Positions 23,952 through 30,853 of a stretch of 32,310 bases of DNA are shown piece by piece (the first letter of the stretch is position 1; each line of letters opens with the position of its first letter). The position numbers and the translations under genes were made by a program. Under the pieces are notes generated by a model that saw only the letters and a list, made by a program, of their open reading frames with translations, had not been told where the DNA came from and did not search any database. The stretch is from Saccharicrinis sp. GTDB lineage: Bacteria; Bacteroidota; Bacteroidia; Bacteroidales; Marinilabiliaceae. The DNA is taken from contig JAGXIO010000155.1 of the NCBI GenBank assembly GCA_024635555.1, positions 1 through 32,310 on the forward strand. Reading direction: 5' to 3'.

Positions 23952-25676
23952 ATGAATATATTCAAAAAACAAAGCCGGTTAAAGTGGTCCGTTGGAGCAC
24001 TCCTTATTTTAGTGGTAAGTGTTGGTTTGGTTGGCTTTGCTAACGACGACAAGCGCAATTTTTCCATCGTAAAAAACCTCGATATTTACTACACACTTTT
24101 TCGCGAACTCAACAGTTATTACGTGGATGAAACAGATCCCGAAAAGCTCATAAAAACAAGTATAGACGAAATGCTTGAATCACTCGATCCATACACCACC
24201 TATATTCCGGAGGATGATATGGAGAATTTTAAGTTTATGACCACTGGCGAATATGGCGGTATGGGCTCTTTAATATCGCGCCAAGGCGACTATGTGGTTA
24301 TTGCCGAGCCTTACGAAGATTCTCCGGCACATTTGGCGGGATTAAAAGCCGGCGATAAGTTGTTGGAGGTAAACTCGGTGAACGTAGTGGGCAAACCCAC
24401 CTCAGAAGTGAGCGACCTGTTAAAAGGTCCGGCCAATACCCCGCTTAAACTTAAAATTGAACGTCCGGGTACAAGCAAACCAATGACTATTGAGCTTATC
24501 CGTAGAAAAATATCAATTAATCCGGTGCCTTATTATGGAATGATATCAGATAAAACGGGCTTAATAATCCTAGATAACTTTACACAAAATTGCTACAAAG
24601 AGGTGAGCAAAGCATTTACCGATTTAAAAGAGAATAAGGGAGCACAGAATTTTGTACTTGACCTAAGAGGTAATCCCGGTGGACTTATGGATGAAGCGGT
24701 TAAGATAGTTAACCTTTTTGTGCCAAAAGGCAGCGAAGTAGTTTCTACACGTGGTAAGGTAAGTCAGTGGGACAAGGTATATAGAGCTACCTCCGAACCT
24801 TTGGATACTATCAGCCCCTTGGTGGTGCTCATTAACCGTGGCTCGGCTTCGGCTTCCGAAATTGTAGGTGGAAGCTTGCAGGACATGGACCGTGCCGTTT
24901 TGATAGGGCAACGATCCTTTGGCAAAGGGCTGGTGCAAACTACCCGACCACTATCGTACAATGCCAAACTAAAAGTTACCACCGCCAAGTATTATATACC
25001 TAGTGGAAGATGTATTCAGGCATTAGACTATACCCATCGTAACGAAGACGGAAGCGTGGGTAGTATACCCGACTCATTGATTACAGAATTTAAAACCTCA
25101 GGTGGACGCTCTGTGTTTGACGGTGGCGGTGTTTCGCCCGACATTAAAATGGAAAACAAAAAATATGGTAATATATCCTATGCGCTAGTAACTCAAAATA
25201 TGATGTTCGATTTTGCCACCCAATTTGTGTTGGAACACGATAAGATAGATAGCCCCGAAAATTTTAAAATATCGGATCAATTATATGAGAAGTATAAGCA
25301 ATATGTGGCCGACAAAAAAGATTTTAAGTATGAATCGGCTACTCAGGATGCCCTTAAAAAACTGAAAGAAGCCGCCAAACGCGAAGATTATTACAATAAG
25401 TCGGAAACGGAATTCGACCAATTAGAAAAGCTTTTGACCTTGGATGTACAAAAAGATTTGAATATTTTCAGACCCGAGGTGAGCAAGCTATTGGCAAGCG
25501 AAATAGTAAAAAGATATTATCACCAAAAAGGAGCTATTAAATATGCACTTCAGGATGATGAGGAAGTGGAAAAAGCACAGACTGTTATAGAAAACTCTGC
25601 TGAATACAACGGCATGTTAAGCGGCACCATATTGAGCCATGCAGGCGATAAAATAAATGCGAAGCAAACCAACTAA
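23952..25676 (+). CDS. S41 C-terminal processing peptidase
   Basis: 574 residues. An N-terminal signal/anchor helix (about 12-30) places it in the periplasm. A Ctp N-terminal helix region follows, then a PDZ domain (about 95-175, Y-G-G-M-G-S and AHLAGLKAGDKLLEVN), then the S41 protease core (about 200-375). The catalytic Ser/Lys dyad is Ser300 in NRGSASASEI and Lys325 in RSFGKGLVQ, the 25-residue spacing of CtpB-like enzymes. A C-terminal Lys/Glu-rich helical tail (about 430-540) is typical of the Bacteroidota version. It degrades or trims periplasmic proteins by recognising their C-termini; substrate unknown. Confidence 0.93.
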   Translation: MNIFKKQSRLKWSVGALLILVVSVGLVGFANDDKRNFSIVKNLDIYYTLFRELNSYYVDETDPEKLIKTSIDEMLESLDPYTTYIPEDDMENFKFMTTGEYGGMGSLISRQGDYVVIAEPYEDSPAHLAGLKAGDKLLEVNSVNVVGKPTSEVSDLLKGPANTPLKLKIERPGTSKPMTIELIRRKISINPVPYYGMISDKTGLIILDNFTQNCYKEVSKAFTDLKENKGAQNFVLDLRGNPGGLMDEAVKIVNLFVPKGSEVVSTRGKVSQWDKVYRATSEPLDTISPLVVLINRGSASASEIVGGSLQDMDRAVLIGQRSFGKGLVQTTRPLSYNAKLKVTTAKYYIPSGRCIQALDYTHRNEDGSVGSIPDSLITEFKTSGGRSVFDGGGVSPDIKMENKKYGNISYALVTQNMMFDFATQFVLEHDKIDSPENFKISDQLYEKYKQYVADKKDFKYESATQDALKKLKEAAKREDYYNKSETEFDQLEKLLTLDVQKDLNIFRPEVSKLLASEIVKRYYHQKGAIKYALQDDEEVEKAQTVIENSAEYNGMLSGTILSHAGDKINAKQTN

Positions 25677-25714
25677 TAAGATAAGGTTGTTAGCTTTATA
25701 CTTTACTTTTAATT

Positions 25715-25746
25715 GGGGATTTGACAACTTGTCAATTCCCCTTTTT
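25715..25746 (+). terminator. Rho-independent terminator of the S41 peptidase gene
   Basis: Stem GGGGATTTGACAA (25715-25727) and TTGTCAATTCCCC (25729-25741), one mismatch, near-zero loop, followed by five T. Confidence 0.85.
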
Positions 25747-25784
25747 ATTTTCAGCCATTTATTTTATCTCCGTTAGCAACATAG

Positions 25785-25835
25785 CTGAACTCTATACATA
25801 TCTCCGAAAAAAAAAGGTATAGTTCAGGTTAGGAT
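25785..25835. repeat. Dispersed hairpin repeat, copy B
   Basis: Arms CTGAACTCTATAC (25785-25797) and GTATAGTTCAG (25817-25827), 2-nt bulge, with an A-rich loop. The segment 25811-25835 matches the reverse complement of copy A (11434-11456) with about two mismatches. Its right end includes the stop codon of the patatin gene (25829-25831). Confidence 0.6.
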
Positions 25836-26686
25836 TCTATAAACTCCATCAAATCTTCCAGGTTTTCAATACAATCGCGATAGCCGGTTTCGAATGCATC
25901 TTTCAGCTTCCGCTTATTTTTTTCAGTTCGGCTGACGGCGAGCGTTGTTGTGGGGCGAAATACAAAAGCTTTTGCCTGCTCTTCCAGCGCCTCCACCGTA
26001 TCTAGCTGTCTATTGTACAAAAGATGGCGATTGAGTATAGCCTCCGCCAGGTGAGGATATTTACGATATCTTGCCTTCACCAGACTTTTAAATTTAATAG
26101 AACCTTTGCGGTATTCTTTGGGCTGAGTTAGGATAACCACCAGTTTCTCGCAACCATCGGCCAAAGCTTTTACTACTGGTATGGGGTCGGCTATGCCACC
26201 ATCTAACAATAACCTATCGTGTAGTTTTACCATTTTTGAGGCAAAGGGCAAACTGGTAGAGGCTTCAAGTGCCTTGAAGGCATCTGCTGTGTTGTTATTG
26301 GTTACGTAATAGGGTTGACCTGTAAGGCAATCGGTGCATACATAAACCAGTTTTTGGGTCGATGATTCAAAGGCTTTAAAGTCGAAAGGAATAAGGGTGT
26401 TTGGAACTTCGTTAAAAATAAAGTCCATTCCAAACAGCTCCCCTTTAGTTAGCAAGCGTGCATAACTCAGGTAGCGTGCATCGTTCACCAGTGTATAGGG
26501 AACTTGTAGGTTGCGCTTGGTTTGTTTGGCCAGATAGTTGGTGGCATTACTCGCTCCCATAGACACCGCTACAGTATAGGGAAATTCTATATCGTGCGCT
26601 AACATACAATCCAGAATGCCGGCGGTATATAAACCCCGAAAACCACCTCCTTCTAAAACCAGACCTATATTTTTGTCCATCTCCAC
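25829..26686 (-). CDS. Patatin-like phospholipase (YjjU/RssA type)
   Basis: 285 residues. The oxyanion-hole loop EGGGFRG is at 12-18. The nucleophile elbow reads A40-V-S42-M-G44 where GxSxG is expected, so the first Gly is Ala while Ser42 stays. The dyad Asp is in LLLDGGIADPIP. The C-terminal part (about 200-285) is helical and basic, as in the YjjU branch. Likely a cytoplasmic lipid acyl hydrolase; substrate unknown. The start could be Met1 or Met3. It follows the hemolysin-III gene by 17 nt on the same strand, so the two form a small membrane-lipid-related unit. Confidence 0.88.
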   Translation of the reverse strand: MEMDKNIGLVLEGGGFRGLYTAGILDCMLAHDIEFPYTVAVSMGASNATNYLAKQTKRNLQVPYTLVNDARYLSYARLLTKGELFGMDFIFNEVPNTLIPFDFKAFESSTQKLVYVCTDCLTGQPYYVTNNNTADAFKALEASTSLPFASKMVKLHDRLLLDGGIADPIPVVKALADGCEKLVVILTQPKEYRKGSIKFKSLVKARYRKYPHLAEAILNRHLLYNRQLDTVEALEEQAKAFVFRPTTTLAVSRTEKNKRKLKDAFETGYRDCIENLEDLMEFIES

Positions 26687-26703
26687 AAAACTAATGTTTA
26701 GAT

Positions 26704-27360
26704 TTAAAACACGTAATAATAAATGGAAATAAAATGGCTTGCACTACCTATTAAAACGAAAACGTGAAAAATAGCGTGATTGTAAGGTATCTTTTTAATG
26801 GCATATAAAACTGCTCCTAAGGTATAGGCCAAACCTCCCATCATTAGCCACATAAAGCCGGCAAAATCGAGGTTGTTATATAAAGGTTTAATGGCAAACA
26901 CAACCACCCAGCCCATAGCAACATACATGATGGTGGAGAGGATTCGATATTTACCCGTAAAGAAAAATTTAAGTACTATTCCGCTCACGGCAATCGTCCA
27001 TATAACGGCCAAAATGACCCATCCTATGGTTCCTCGAAGCGTTATTAGCGCATACGGCGTATAGGTGCCGGCAATAAGCAAATATATAGCACAGTGGTCA
27101 AATATATTCAGTCTATGCCTCAGTCTAGTCTTTGTGGAGCTATGAAATAAGGTGGATGCCGTGTAAAGGGTGACAAGGCTTATTCCATATATCAAAGCCG
27201 ATAACAGATGAGCAAGACTATGCTGCGATCCTATTTTTATCAGCATTAAGATAAGTGCTATCACAGCTCCAAAAATTCCTATTGCATGTGTGGCGATATT
27301 CAATTTTTCTTCGCGTTGGGGATAAGAATTTAGCGGATATTGTTTAATGGTATTGGGCAT
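26704..27360 (-). CDS. Hemolysin III / PAQR-family membrane protein
   Basis: 218 residues from the ATG at 27360; an in-frame TTG at 27384 falls inside the promoter element and is rejected. Seven membrane helices. PAQR metal-site residues are present: S-T-L-F-H-S-S after helix 2, NIFDHCAIYLLIAGTYTP, and the C-terminal HAIFHVFVLIGSASHF with two His. Bacterial members (E. coli YqfA, Bacillus hemolysin III) affect membrane lipid composition; haemolysis is seen on overexpression only in some. Operon with the patatin gene. Confidence 0.88.
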   Translation of the reverse strand: MPNTIKQYPLNSYPQREEKLNIATHAIGIFGAVIALILMLIKIGSQHSLAHLLSALIYGISLVTLYTASTLFHSSTKTRLRHRLNIFDHCAIYLLIAGTYTPYALITLRGTIGWVILAVIWTIAVSGIVLKFFFTGKYRILSTIMYVAMGWVVVFAIKPLYNNLDFAGFMWLMMGGLAYTLGAVLYAIKKIPYNHAIFHVFVLIGSASHFISIYYYVF

Positions 27361-27381
27361 TTTGAAGTGTTTTAATGGCAA

Positions 27382-27389
27382 CAAATATA
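27382..27389 (-). promoter_or_regulatory. -7 promoter element of the hemolysin-III gene
   Basis: The minus strand reads TATATTTG, exact TAnnTTTG, 21 nt before the ATG at 27360. It touches the beginning of the gene fragment on the plus strand. Confidence 0.5.
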
Positions 27390-27390
27390 A

Positions 27391-27678
27391 GCATATTTGA
27401 TAAGATACTCGGCATGTCTATATCGCATTCCTGACGGGATTTGCAACGCTATTGAAGTCGACAAAGTTAACCCAGCGGATTTTAAAGTAGAGGGCACTTC
27501 CATGCTAAGCAAGTACACCTCAGACATGAACAAAGTCATTCGCAGATATAAACGCGACCGACCGCATGATGACAACACCATGTACTTGTTTTTTGTGCAA
27601 TTGCCTGATTTGGGAAATAGCCGAAAAGGATTTATGAAGAATATCTTTAGTTTGGAAAATATGAACCCACTTAAGTAA
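27391..27678 (+). pseudogene. Gene fragment without start codon, origin uncertain
   Basis: A 95-codon open frame beginning right after a TAA at 27388. It has no ATG until about residue 38 and reads like a real protein interior: IPDGICNAIEVDKVNPADF, KYTSDMNKVIRRYKRD, MYLFFVQLPDLGNSRKGFM. The 5' end abuts the hemolysin-III promoter, so the upstream part of the gene is missing. The LPDLGNSRKGFM stretch faintly resembles the segment before the HELGH zinc motif in large Bacteroidota secreted/RHS-type putative metallopeptidases; I could not verify this and no HELGH follows. A remnant from a rearrangement at the edge of the accessory region is the best reading. Confidence 0.4.
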
Positions 27679-27710
27679 GAAAGATTGGCGTTGAAATATA
27701 TATACAGTAC

Positions 27711-27968
27711 CTATTCATAAATATCTTTTCTATGCCCCACAGCAACAACATTAATGGTAAGGATATTGTCGTAAACATCGTAGATAATCCGGTAGTTTCC
27801 TTTTCTAATACGATAACCATCACGGCCTTTTAGTTTTTTGCAGCTATGCGGCCGGGGATTATGAGCAAGGTTTTGAATAGCCTCAAAAATTGGCTCGGCA
27901 ATTTTATCAGATAATTTGTCAAGCTGTTTTTGGGCCGTTTTGGTAATGATTATGGTGTAATCAGGCAT
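27711..27968 (-). CDS. RelE/ParE-family toxin
   Basis: 85 residues, family-typical. It starts YTIIITKTAQKQLDKL and ends YRIRKGNYRIIYDVYDN...VVAVGHRKDIYE, the RelE signature with the basic R-x-R-x-G-x-Y-R-I-I-Y strand and final H-R-x-x-I-Y. It presumably cleaves mRNA on the ribosome or inhibits gyrase if ParE-like; RelE is favoured by the C-terminus. Its ATG overlaps the end of the antitoxin gene by 8 nt. Appears intact. Confidence 0.9.
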   Translation of the reverse strand: MPDYTIIITKTAQKQLDKLSDKIAEPIFEAIQNLAHNPRPHSCKKLKGRDGYRIRKGNYRIIYDVYDNILTINVVAVGHRKDIYE

Positions 27969-28164
27969 TTTTATCTTTCCGATTTTTCAGATACATATCA
28001 AAAGGAATTGATTTTTCGTTTTTTGCTTTTACTTCATCGTACAGTTTGATATCTTCAAGTTCTTCAACTTGCTCAATCATTTTATTATATTCGCCAATGG
28101 GCAGTATAATAGCAATTTTATGACCCTGATTATCTTCTATATATTGTTGTCTTAGTGCTTCCAT
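27961..28164 (-). CDS. Antitoxin of the RelE-type pair
   Basis: 67 residues, acidic in the middle (EQVEELEDIKLYDEVK), with an N-terminal beta-strand region (H-K-I-A-I-I-L-P-I-G-E-Y) of the RelB/Phd-like type and a charged, flexible C-terminus (FDMYLKNRKDKNA) that would wrap the toxin. Antitoxin first, toxin second with overlapping frames is the standard autoregulated arrangement. The antitoxin-toxin complex probably represses the promoter located between 28165 and 28360. Confidence 0.85.
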   Translation of the reverse strand: MEALRQQYIEDNQGHKIAIILPIGEYNKMIEQVEELEDIKLYDEVKAKNEKSIPFDMYLKNRKDKNA

Positions 28165-28360
28165 AATTTCAATTTTTAAGCATTGTATGCCTGTCGTGTT
28201 TTAAAACCCTAAGATAAGAGATAAATAAGTCAAAAACAATTTAGATATTACTTGTTAAAAATGTAAATGAGTGAGTCTTATAAGGTATCTATTGAATGAT
28301 ATGAGCGTAGAATTTGGCAACTTTGTACATGTTTTGGTACGCAATTTAAAAGAGACAAAA

Positions 28361-28675
28361 ATGAAAATCATAACCAGTCGTGAGTTCCGGGATAATCAAA
28401 AGAAGTATTTTGACATGGTTGACAAAAATGAGCAAATAGTTGTCAAACGTAAAAATCGCACCTACAAGCTTGTTCCTGTTACCGATGACGATATGCTCGT
28501 AGATATCCCTATAGAGTATCAATGCGACCCTTATGAGATTAGTCCCAGCGGCGATATGTCTTGGGCTGACAAGCGAAATGTGGAAAAAGTCAAAAAAGCG
28601 ATTGAGAATAAAGACCAGATTGCCAAGACACTTGCCTCTGCAGAAGATATCAAAAACTTCCTAAATAGTCTGTAA
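28361..28675 (+). CDS. Phd/YefM-family antitoxin
   Basis: 104 residues from the ATG at 28361 (purine-rich AAGAGACAAAA before it; the frame is open 30 codons further upstream, but those codons do not fit the family). The N-terminus, MKIITSREFRDNQKKYFDMV then V-V-K-R-K-N-R-T-Y-K-L-V-P-V, is the DNA-binding Phd/YefM fold. The C-terminal part (about 55-104, SPSGDMSWADKRNVEKV and a helix to KNFLNSL) is the toxin-binding tail. The following gene, 1 nt away, is a truncated toxin, so this antitoxin is now an orphan. Confidence 0.87.
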   Translation: MKIITSREFRDNQKKYFDMVDKNEQIVVKRKNRTYKLVPVTDDDMLVDIPIEYQCDPYEISPSGDMSWADKRNVEKVKKAIENKDQIAKTLASAEDIKNFLNSL

Positions 28676-28676
28676 A

Positions 28677-28790
28677 ATGTACACACTCGATATTACAGTT
28701 CAGGCAAAAAAGGATATTGCCGTATTGAAAAAGAGTGGCGGAAAAGCAGCAGAAGCCCAAAAGTCCGCAAGAAAAGAGGCTGAGGCATAA
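28677..28790 (+). pseudogene. Truncated Txe/YoeB-type toxin, 37 codons left
   Basis: ATG 1 nt after the antitoxin stop. The first about 22 residues, MYTLDITVQAKKDIAVLKKS, are the usual start of small RelE/Txe-superfamily toxins. The frame then runs into an Ala/Lys/Glu stretch (GGKAAEAQKSARKEAEA) and stops; the remaining roughly 50-60 residues with all catalytic positions are absent. No other frame downstream restores them, so a 3' deletion or replacement is likely, not a point frameshift. Presumably non-toxic. Confidence 0.75.
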
Positions 28791-28984
28791 TTTCTTCACT
28801 TCACCCCGACTACCCCCCAGATAAATTCTAAAAAATTACGCACAGGATTAGCCTAAAACCATAGCCATTGCATGTTTATTATCAATGCCTCCAGACTTAA
28901 AAAACTATAATGGTCGAAAGTTTCATTCACATCTAAATATCTAAATATAATCGATACGTTACTGCTATTTAGCCAACATATTTA

Positions 28985-28992
28985 TATATTTG
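28985..28992 (+). promoter_or_regulatory. -7 promoter element of the ArsR-type regulator gene
   Basis: TATATTTG, exact TAnnTTTG, 28 nt before the ATG at 29021. The rest of the 230-bp gap from 28791 shows no recognisable feature. Confidence 0.5.
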
Positions 28993-29020
28993 CATTTGTT
29001 ATTATTTTGCTATTAGGGCT

Positions 29021-29344
29021 ATGAAGGATTATATAATGGAAATGAAAATTCAGGATTTGGATGCGGCTCAGCTGGAACGCGCCGCAGGTATGCTTAAGGC
29101 TATTGCACACCCCATGCGCATTGCGATATTAAGTTTTCTGGAGGATGGTAAAAAGCTTACCGTAACCGAAATACATCAATTATTGAATATTGAACAATCT
29201 ACCACATCTCATCATTTGGGTATTTTGAAGGATAAGGGCGTATTGACTTCACAACGCGAAGGCAAAAACACCTATTATTTCCTTAAGCACGAAAGTTTAC
29301 AAACTATCGTAAACTGTGTGAGCAAGTGTTCGGTAAACTTATAA
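29021..29344 (+). CDS. ArsR-family winged-helix transcriptional regulator
   Basis: 107 residues. The winged helix-turn-helix spans about 25-95: AIAHPMRIAILSFLEDGKK, recognition region LTVTEIHQLLNIEQSTTSHH, and wing LTSQREGKNTYYFL. The classical ArsR/SmtB metal site in the recognition helix (C-x-C) is absent; a C-terminal C-V-S-K-C could bind metal or form a disulfide but is not a known site. The start may be Met1, Met6 or Met8. A hairpin terminator follows directly, so it is monocistronic and its target is not obvious. Confidence 0.88.
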   Translation: MKDYIMEMKIQDLDAAQLERAAGMLKAIAHPMRIAILSFLEDGKKLTVTEIHQLLNIEQSTTSHHLGILKDKGVLTSQREGKNTYYFLKHESLQTIVNCVSKCSVNL

Positions 29345-29362
29345 GTGGATAAAAATACAAGG

Positions 29363-29406
29363 ATACCTTAAACTTTTCTGTATTCAGGTGGGTTTAAGGT
29401 ATTTTT
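29363..29406 (+). terminator. Rho-independent terminator of the ArsR gene
   Basis: Perfect 11-bp stem ATACCTTAAAC (29363-29373) / GTTTAAGGTAT (29392-29402) with T5 at its end. It ends 15 nt before the queD start, so it could also attenuate read-through into queD. Confidence 0.75.
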
Positions 29407-29421
29407 GTGAGGTATATTTAG

Positions 29422-29883
29422 ATGGAAGAAATGGGTAAAATGATTAGACTTACCAAGGAATTTAGATTTGAAATGGCACATGCCCTATGGAATTACGATG
29501 GACTGTGCAAACACTTTCATGGTCATTCGTATATTTTAAGGGTTACTGTTATAGGCGAGCCCAATGCCGATTCTACAAACCCTAAATGCGGCATGGTGAT
29601 GGATTTTGGGGTGCTTAAGAAAATTGTTAATCAGGAAGTGGTTAATAGGCTGGATCATTCCTTGGTTCTTAATAAAGATTCTGAGTACCAAGCCTTACTT
29701 ACTCTGCCACAAATGGGCGAAAGGGTAATACTGACCGATTACCAGCCTACCTGCGAAAATATGCTGGTGGAAATGGCAGAACGAATCGGCGGCAGATTAC
29801 CCCTAGGTGTAAAATTACATAGCTTGCGATTAAATGAAACGGCCAACTCCTATGCCGAATGGTTTGCCGAGGATAATTTGTAG
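29422..29883 (+). CDS. queD: 6-carboxytetrahydropterin synthase
   Basis: 153 residues. It converts 7,8-dihydroneopterin triphosphate to 6-carboxy-5,6,7,8-tetrahydropterin, the first dedicated step towards preQ0 and queuosine. Zinc ligands are His in EMAHAL and the two in HFHGH; the catalytic Cys is in LCKHFHGH, Asp-His in LDHSL, and the pterin-binding Glu in NETANSYAEW. Met1, Met4 and Met7 are all possible starts; Met7 (29440) gives the usual MIRLTKEFRFE. Complements queA at 18256, though queC, queE and queF are not here. Confidence 0.92.
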   Translation: MEEMGKMIRLTKEFRFEMAHALWNYDGLCKHFHGHSYILRVTVIGEPNADSTNPKCGMVMDFGVLKKIVNQEVVNRLDHSLVLNKDSEYQALLTLPQMGERVILTDYQPTCENMLVEMAERIGGRLPLGVKLHSLRLNETANSYAEWFAEDNL

Positions 29884-29944
29884 TTTTTGCAAGCTTACGG
29901 CAAATGCTCCTACACGCCTTAGGGTCTTTCTAAGCTTATTCGAA

Positions 29945-29973
29945 ACCTAACAGGTTTTAAAAACCTGTTAGGT
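29945..29973. repeat. Perfect 14-bp palindrome, likely dispersed repeat or terminator
   Basis: ACCTAACAGGTTTT (29945-29958) and AAAACCTGTTAGGT (29960-29973) around a single A. It lies 62 nt after the queD stop and could act as a bidirectional terminator, though the following T run is poor. Near-identical palindromes are, from memory, common between genes in Bacteroidota. Confidence 0.75.
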
Positions 29974-30068
29974 GTTATTCGCTCTCATTTCTTCGTTCCT
30001 TTTTATCGCTATTGCATCCCTACCAACTTTTTCTGTGTTCCTACAAATTGTTATTGCATTGCTTCGGA

Positions 30069-30275
30069 CTATTTCTCCGTTGCTTCGCGTTTCAAGCTCC
30101 CTGCCCCACGCCCCATGCTCCCTGCATTTTTCACCTTGCTTCTCTTATAAAGAACAAACCCAACTCGACTGATATGCTCGATCAAGTCGGTATTTTCAAT
30201 TTTATGAAATATAGATAGGTCTATGGTATAGGGTAGGAGAAGGTCGTCGAGTTCGTTTTCAATCTTTAGTAACAT
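30069..30275 (-). pseudogene. C-terminal remnant of an MNT-type nucleotidyltransferase
   Basis: Residues 1-45 of this frame (to about 30141), with ENELDDLLLPYTIDLSIF and IENTDLIEHISRVGFVLY, match the last third of small MNT nucleotidyltransferase-domain proteins. The N-terminal half with the catalytic G-S-R-x-x-G and D-x-D is missing. Further upstream the frame overlaps the end of mazF and loses similarity, so the break is near 30276-30295. The normal stop is lost too, and the frame reads on into GC-rich repeat DNA (KVKNAGSMGRGAG). No HEPN partner gene is nearby. A dead gene. Confidence 0.65.
30099..30127. repeat. GC-rich low-complexity stretch
   Basis: Repeated words CTCCCTGC, CCCCACG, CCCCATG, then CTCCCTGC again, inside otherwise AT-rich DNA. 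It overlaps the read-through tail of the nucleotidyltransferase remnant and probably marks the deletion end point. Confidence 0.5.
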
Positions 30276-30292
30276 ATTTAGATCTATTGGTT

Positions 30293-30616
30293 TTAATTTA
30301 CGTAAGTCTCTTGAATAGCAGATTTTAATAACTTTATCTGCGATTTTGAGAGTGCGCCTAATGGTTTAACAATTCTTTCTTTACTAACCGTTCTAATTTG
30401 GTCAAGTATTATCCAACCAATTTTACTTTCCTGATTTATTTCAATGCGTGTTGGGTAGTTTTTTGAACTTGTAGTCAATGGAGCGAGGACAACGGTTCTT
30501 AAGTATTTATTCATTTCGTTCGGCGAAATTACAACACAAGGTCTGGTTTCTTTAATCTCACTTCCAACGGTTGGGTCGAGATTTACAAGTAATATTTGAT
30601 ACTGTCTTATTTCCAT
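30293..30616 (-). CDS. mazF: MazF/PemK-family toxin (endoribonuclease)
   Basis: 107 residues, full family length. It opens with I-R-Q-Y-Q-I-L-L-V-N-L-D-P-T-V-G-S-E-I and K-E-T-R-P-C-V-V-I-S, the MazF core with the conserved E-x-x-x-x-R-P. The catalytic-region Thr-Ser (PLTTSSKNYPTRIEI) and D-Q-I-R-T-V-S follow. It presumably cleaves mRNA at a short sequence. The ATG at 30616 overlaps by 10 nt the end of the second mazE piece, the normal coupled arrangement. The toxin looks intact while its antitoxin is split. Confidence 0.92.
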   Translation of the reverse strand: MEIRQYQILLVNLDPTVGSEIKETRPCVVISPNEMNKYLRTVVLAPLTTSSKNYPTRIEINQESKIGWIILDQIRTVSKERIVKPLGALSKSQIKLLKSAIQETYVN

Positions 30617-30681
30617 TCCACAAAGTCCTCATCATCAAAAACATCATTAAAAAGCAATTTATCATCACCATTTTCGGCCAT
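30607..30681 (-). pseudogene. mazE 3' part: detached toxin-neutralising tail
   Basis: Twenty-four codons, MAENGDDKLLFNDVFDDEDF followed by VEWK. This is the acidic C-terminal tail of PemI/MazE antitoxins that binds MazF. It is out of frame with the N-terminal part by one base: removing the T of the stop codon at 30695-30697 restores one frame reading ...GWE-KHLKKMAENGDD.... An in-frame ATG is available, so it might be translated alone after the upstream stop, 13 nt away, by re-initiation. Ends 10 nt inside mazF. Confidence 0.75.
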
Positions 30682-30694
30682 TTTTTTTAAATGC

Positions 30695-30853
30695 TTACTC
30701 CCAGCCTTTTCGAGGTTGTGGTATAGGTTTTACGATAAGGTGTCCTTTTTCCATGACCAGTTCTACTTTATCTCGAAAATTATATTTTTCGATAATGGTT
30801 TTGCTAAACCGAATCCCTTTGGAGTTGCCAATTTGTATAATAGATACTTCCAT
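30695..30853 (-). pseudogene. mazE: mazE 5' part: AbrB/MazE DNA-binding domain
   Basis: Fifty-two codons from the ATG at 30853: IIQIGNSKGIRFSKTI is the AbrB/MazE swapped-hairpin DNA-binding motif, followed by K-V-E-L-V-M-E-K-G-H-L-I-V-K-P. It stops after PRKGWE, where intact homologues continue with about 30 more residues. The DNA-binding half is complete, so it may still repress the operon. See the separate entry for the tail. Confidence 0.8.

Noticed and set aside
28181-28360. 30-codon upstream extension of the Phd antitoxin
   Set aside because: Not family-like; a purine-rich ribosome site precedes the ATG at 28361.
29972-30218. Short plus-strand open frames after queD
   Set aside because: Ser/Leu/Cys-rich translation of low-complexity DNA, overlapping the MNT remnant on the other strand.
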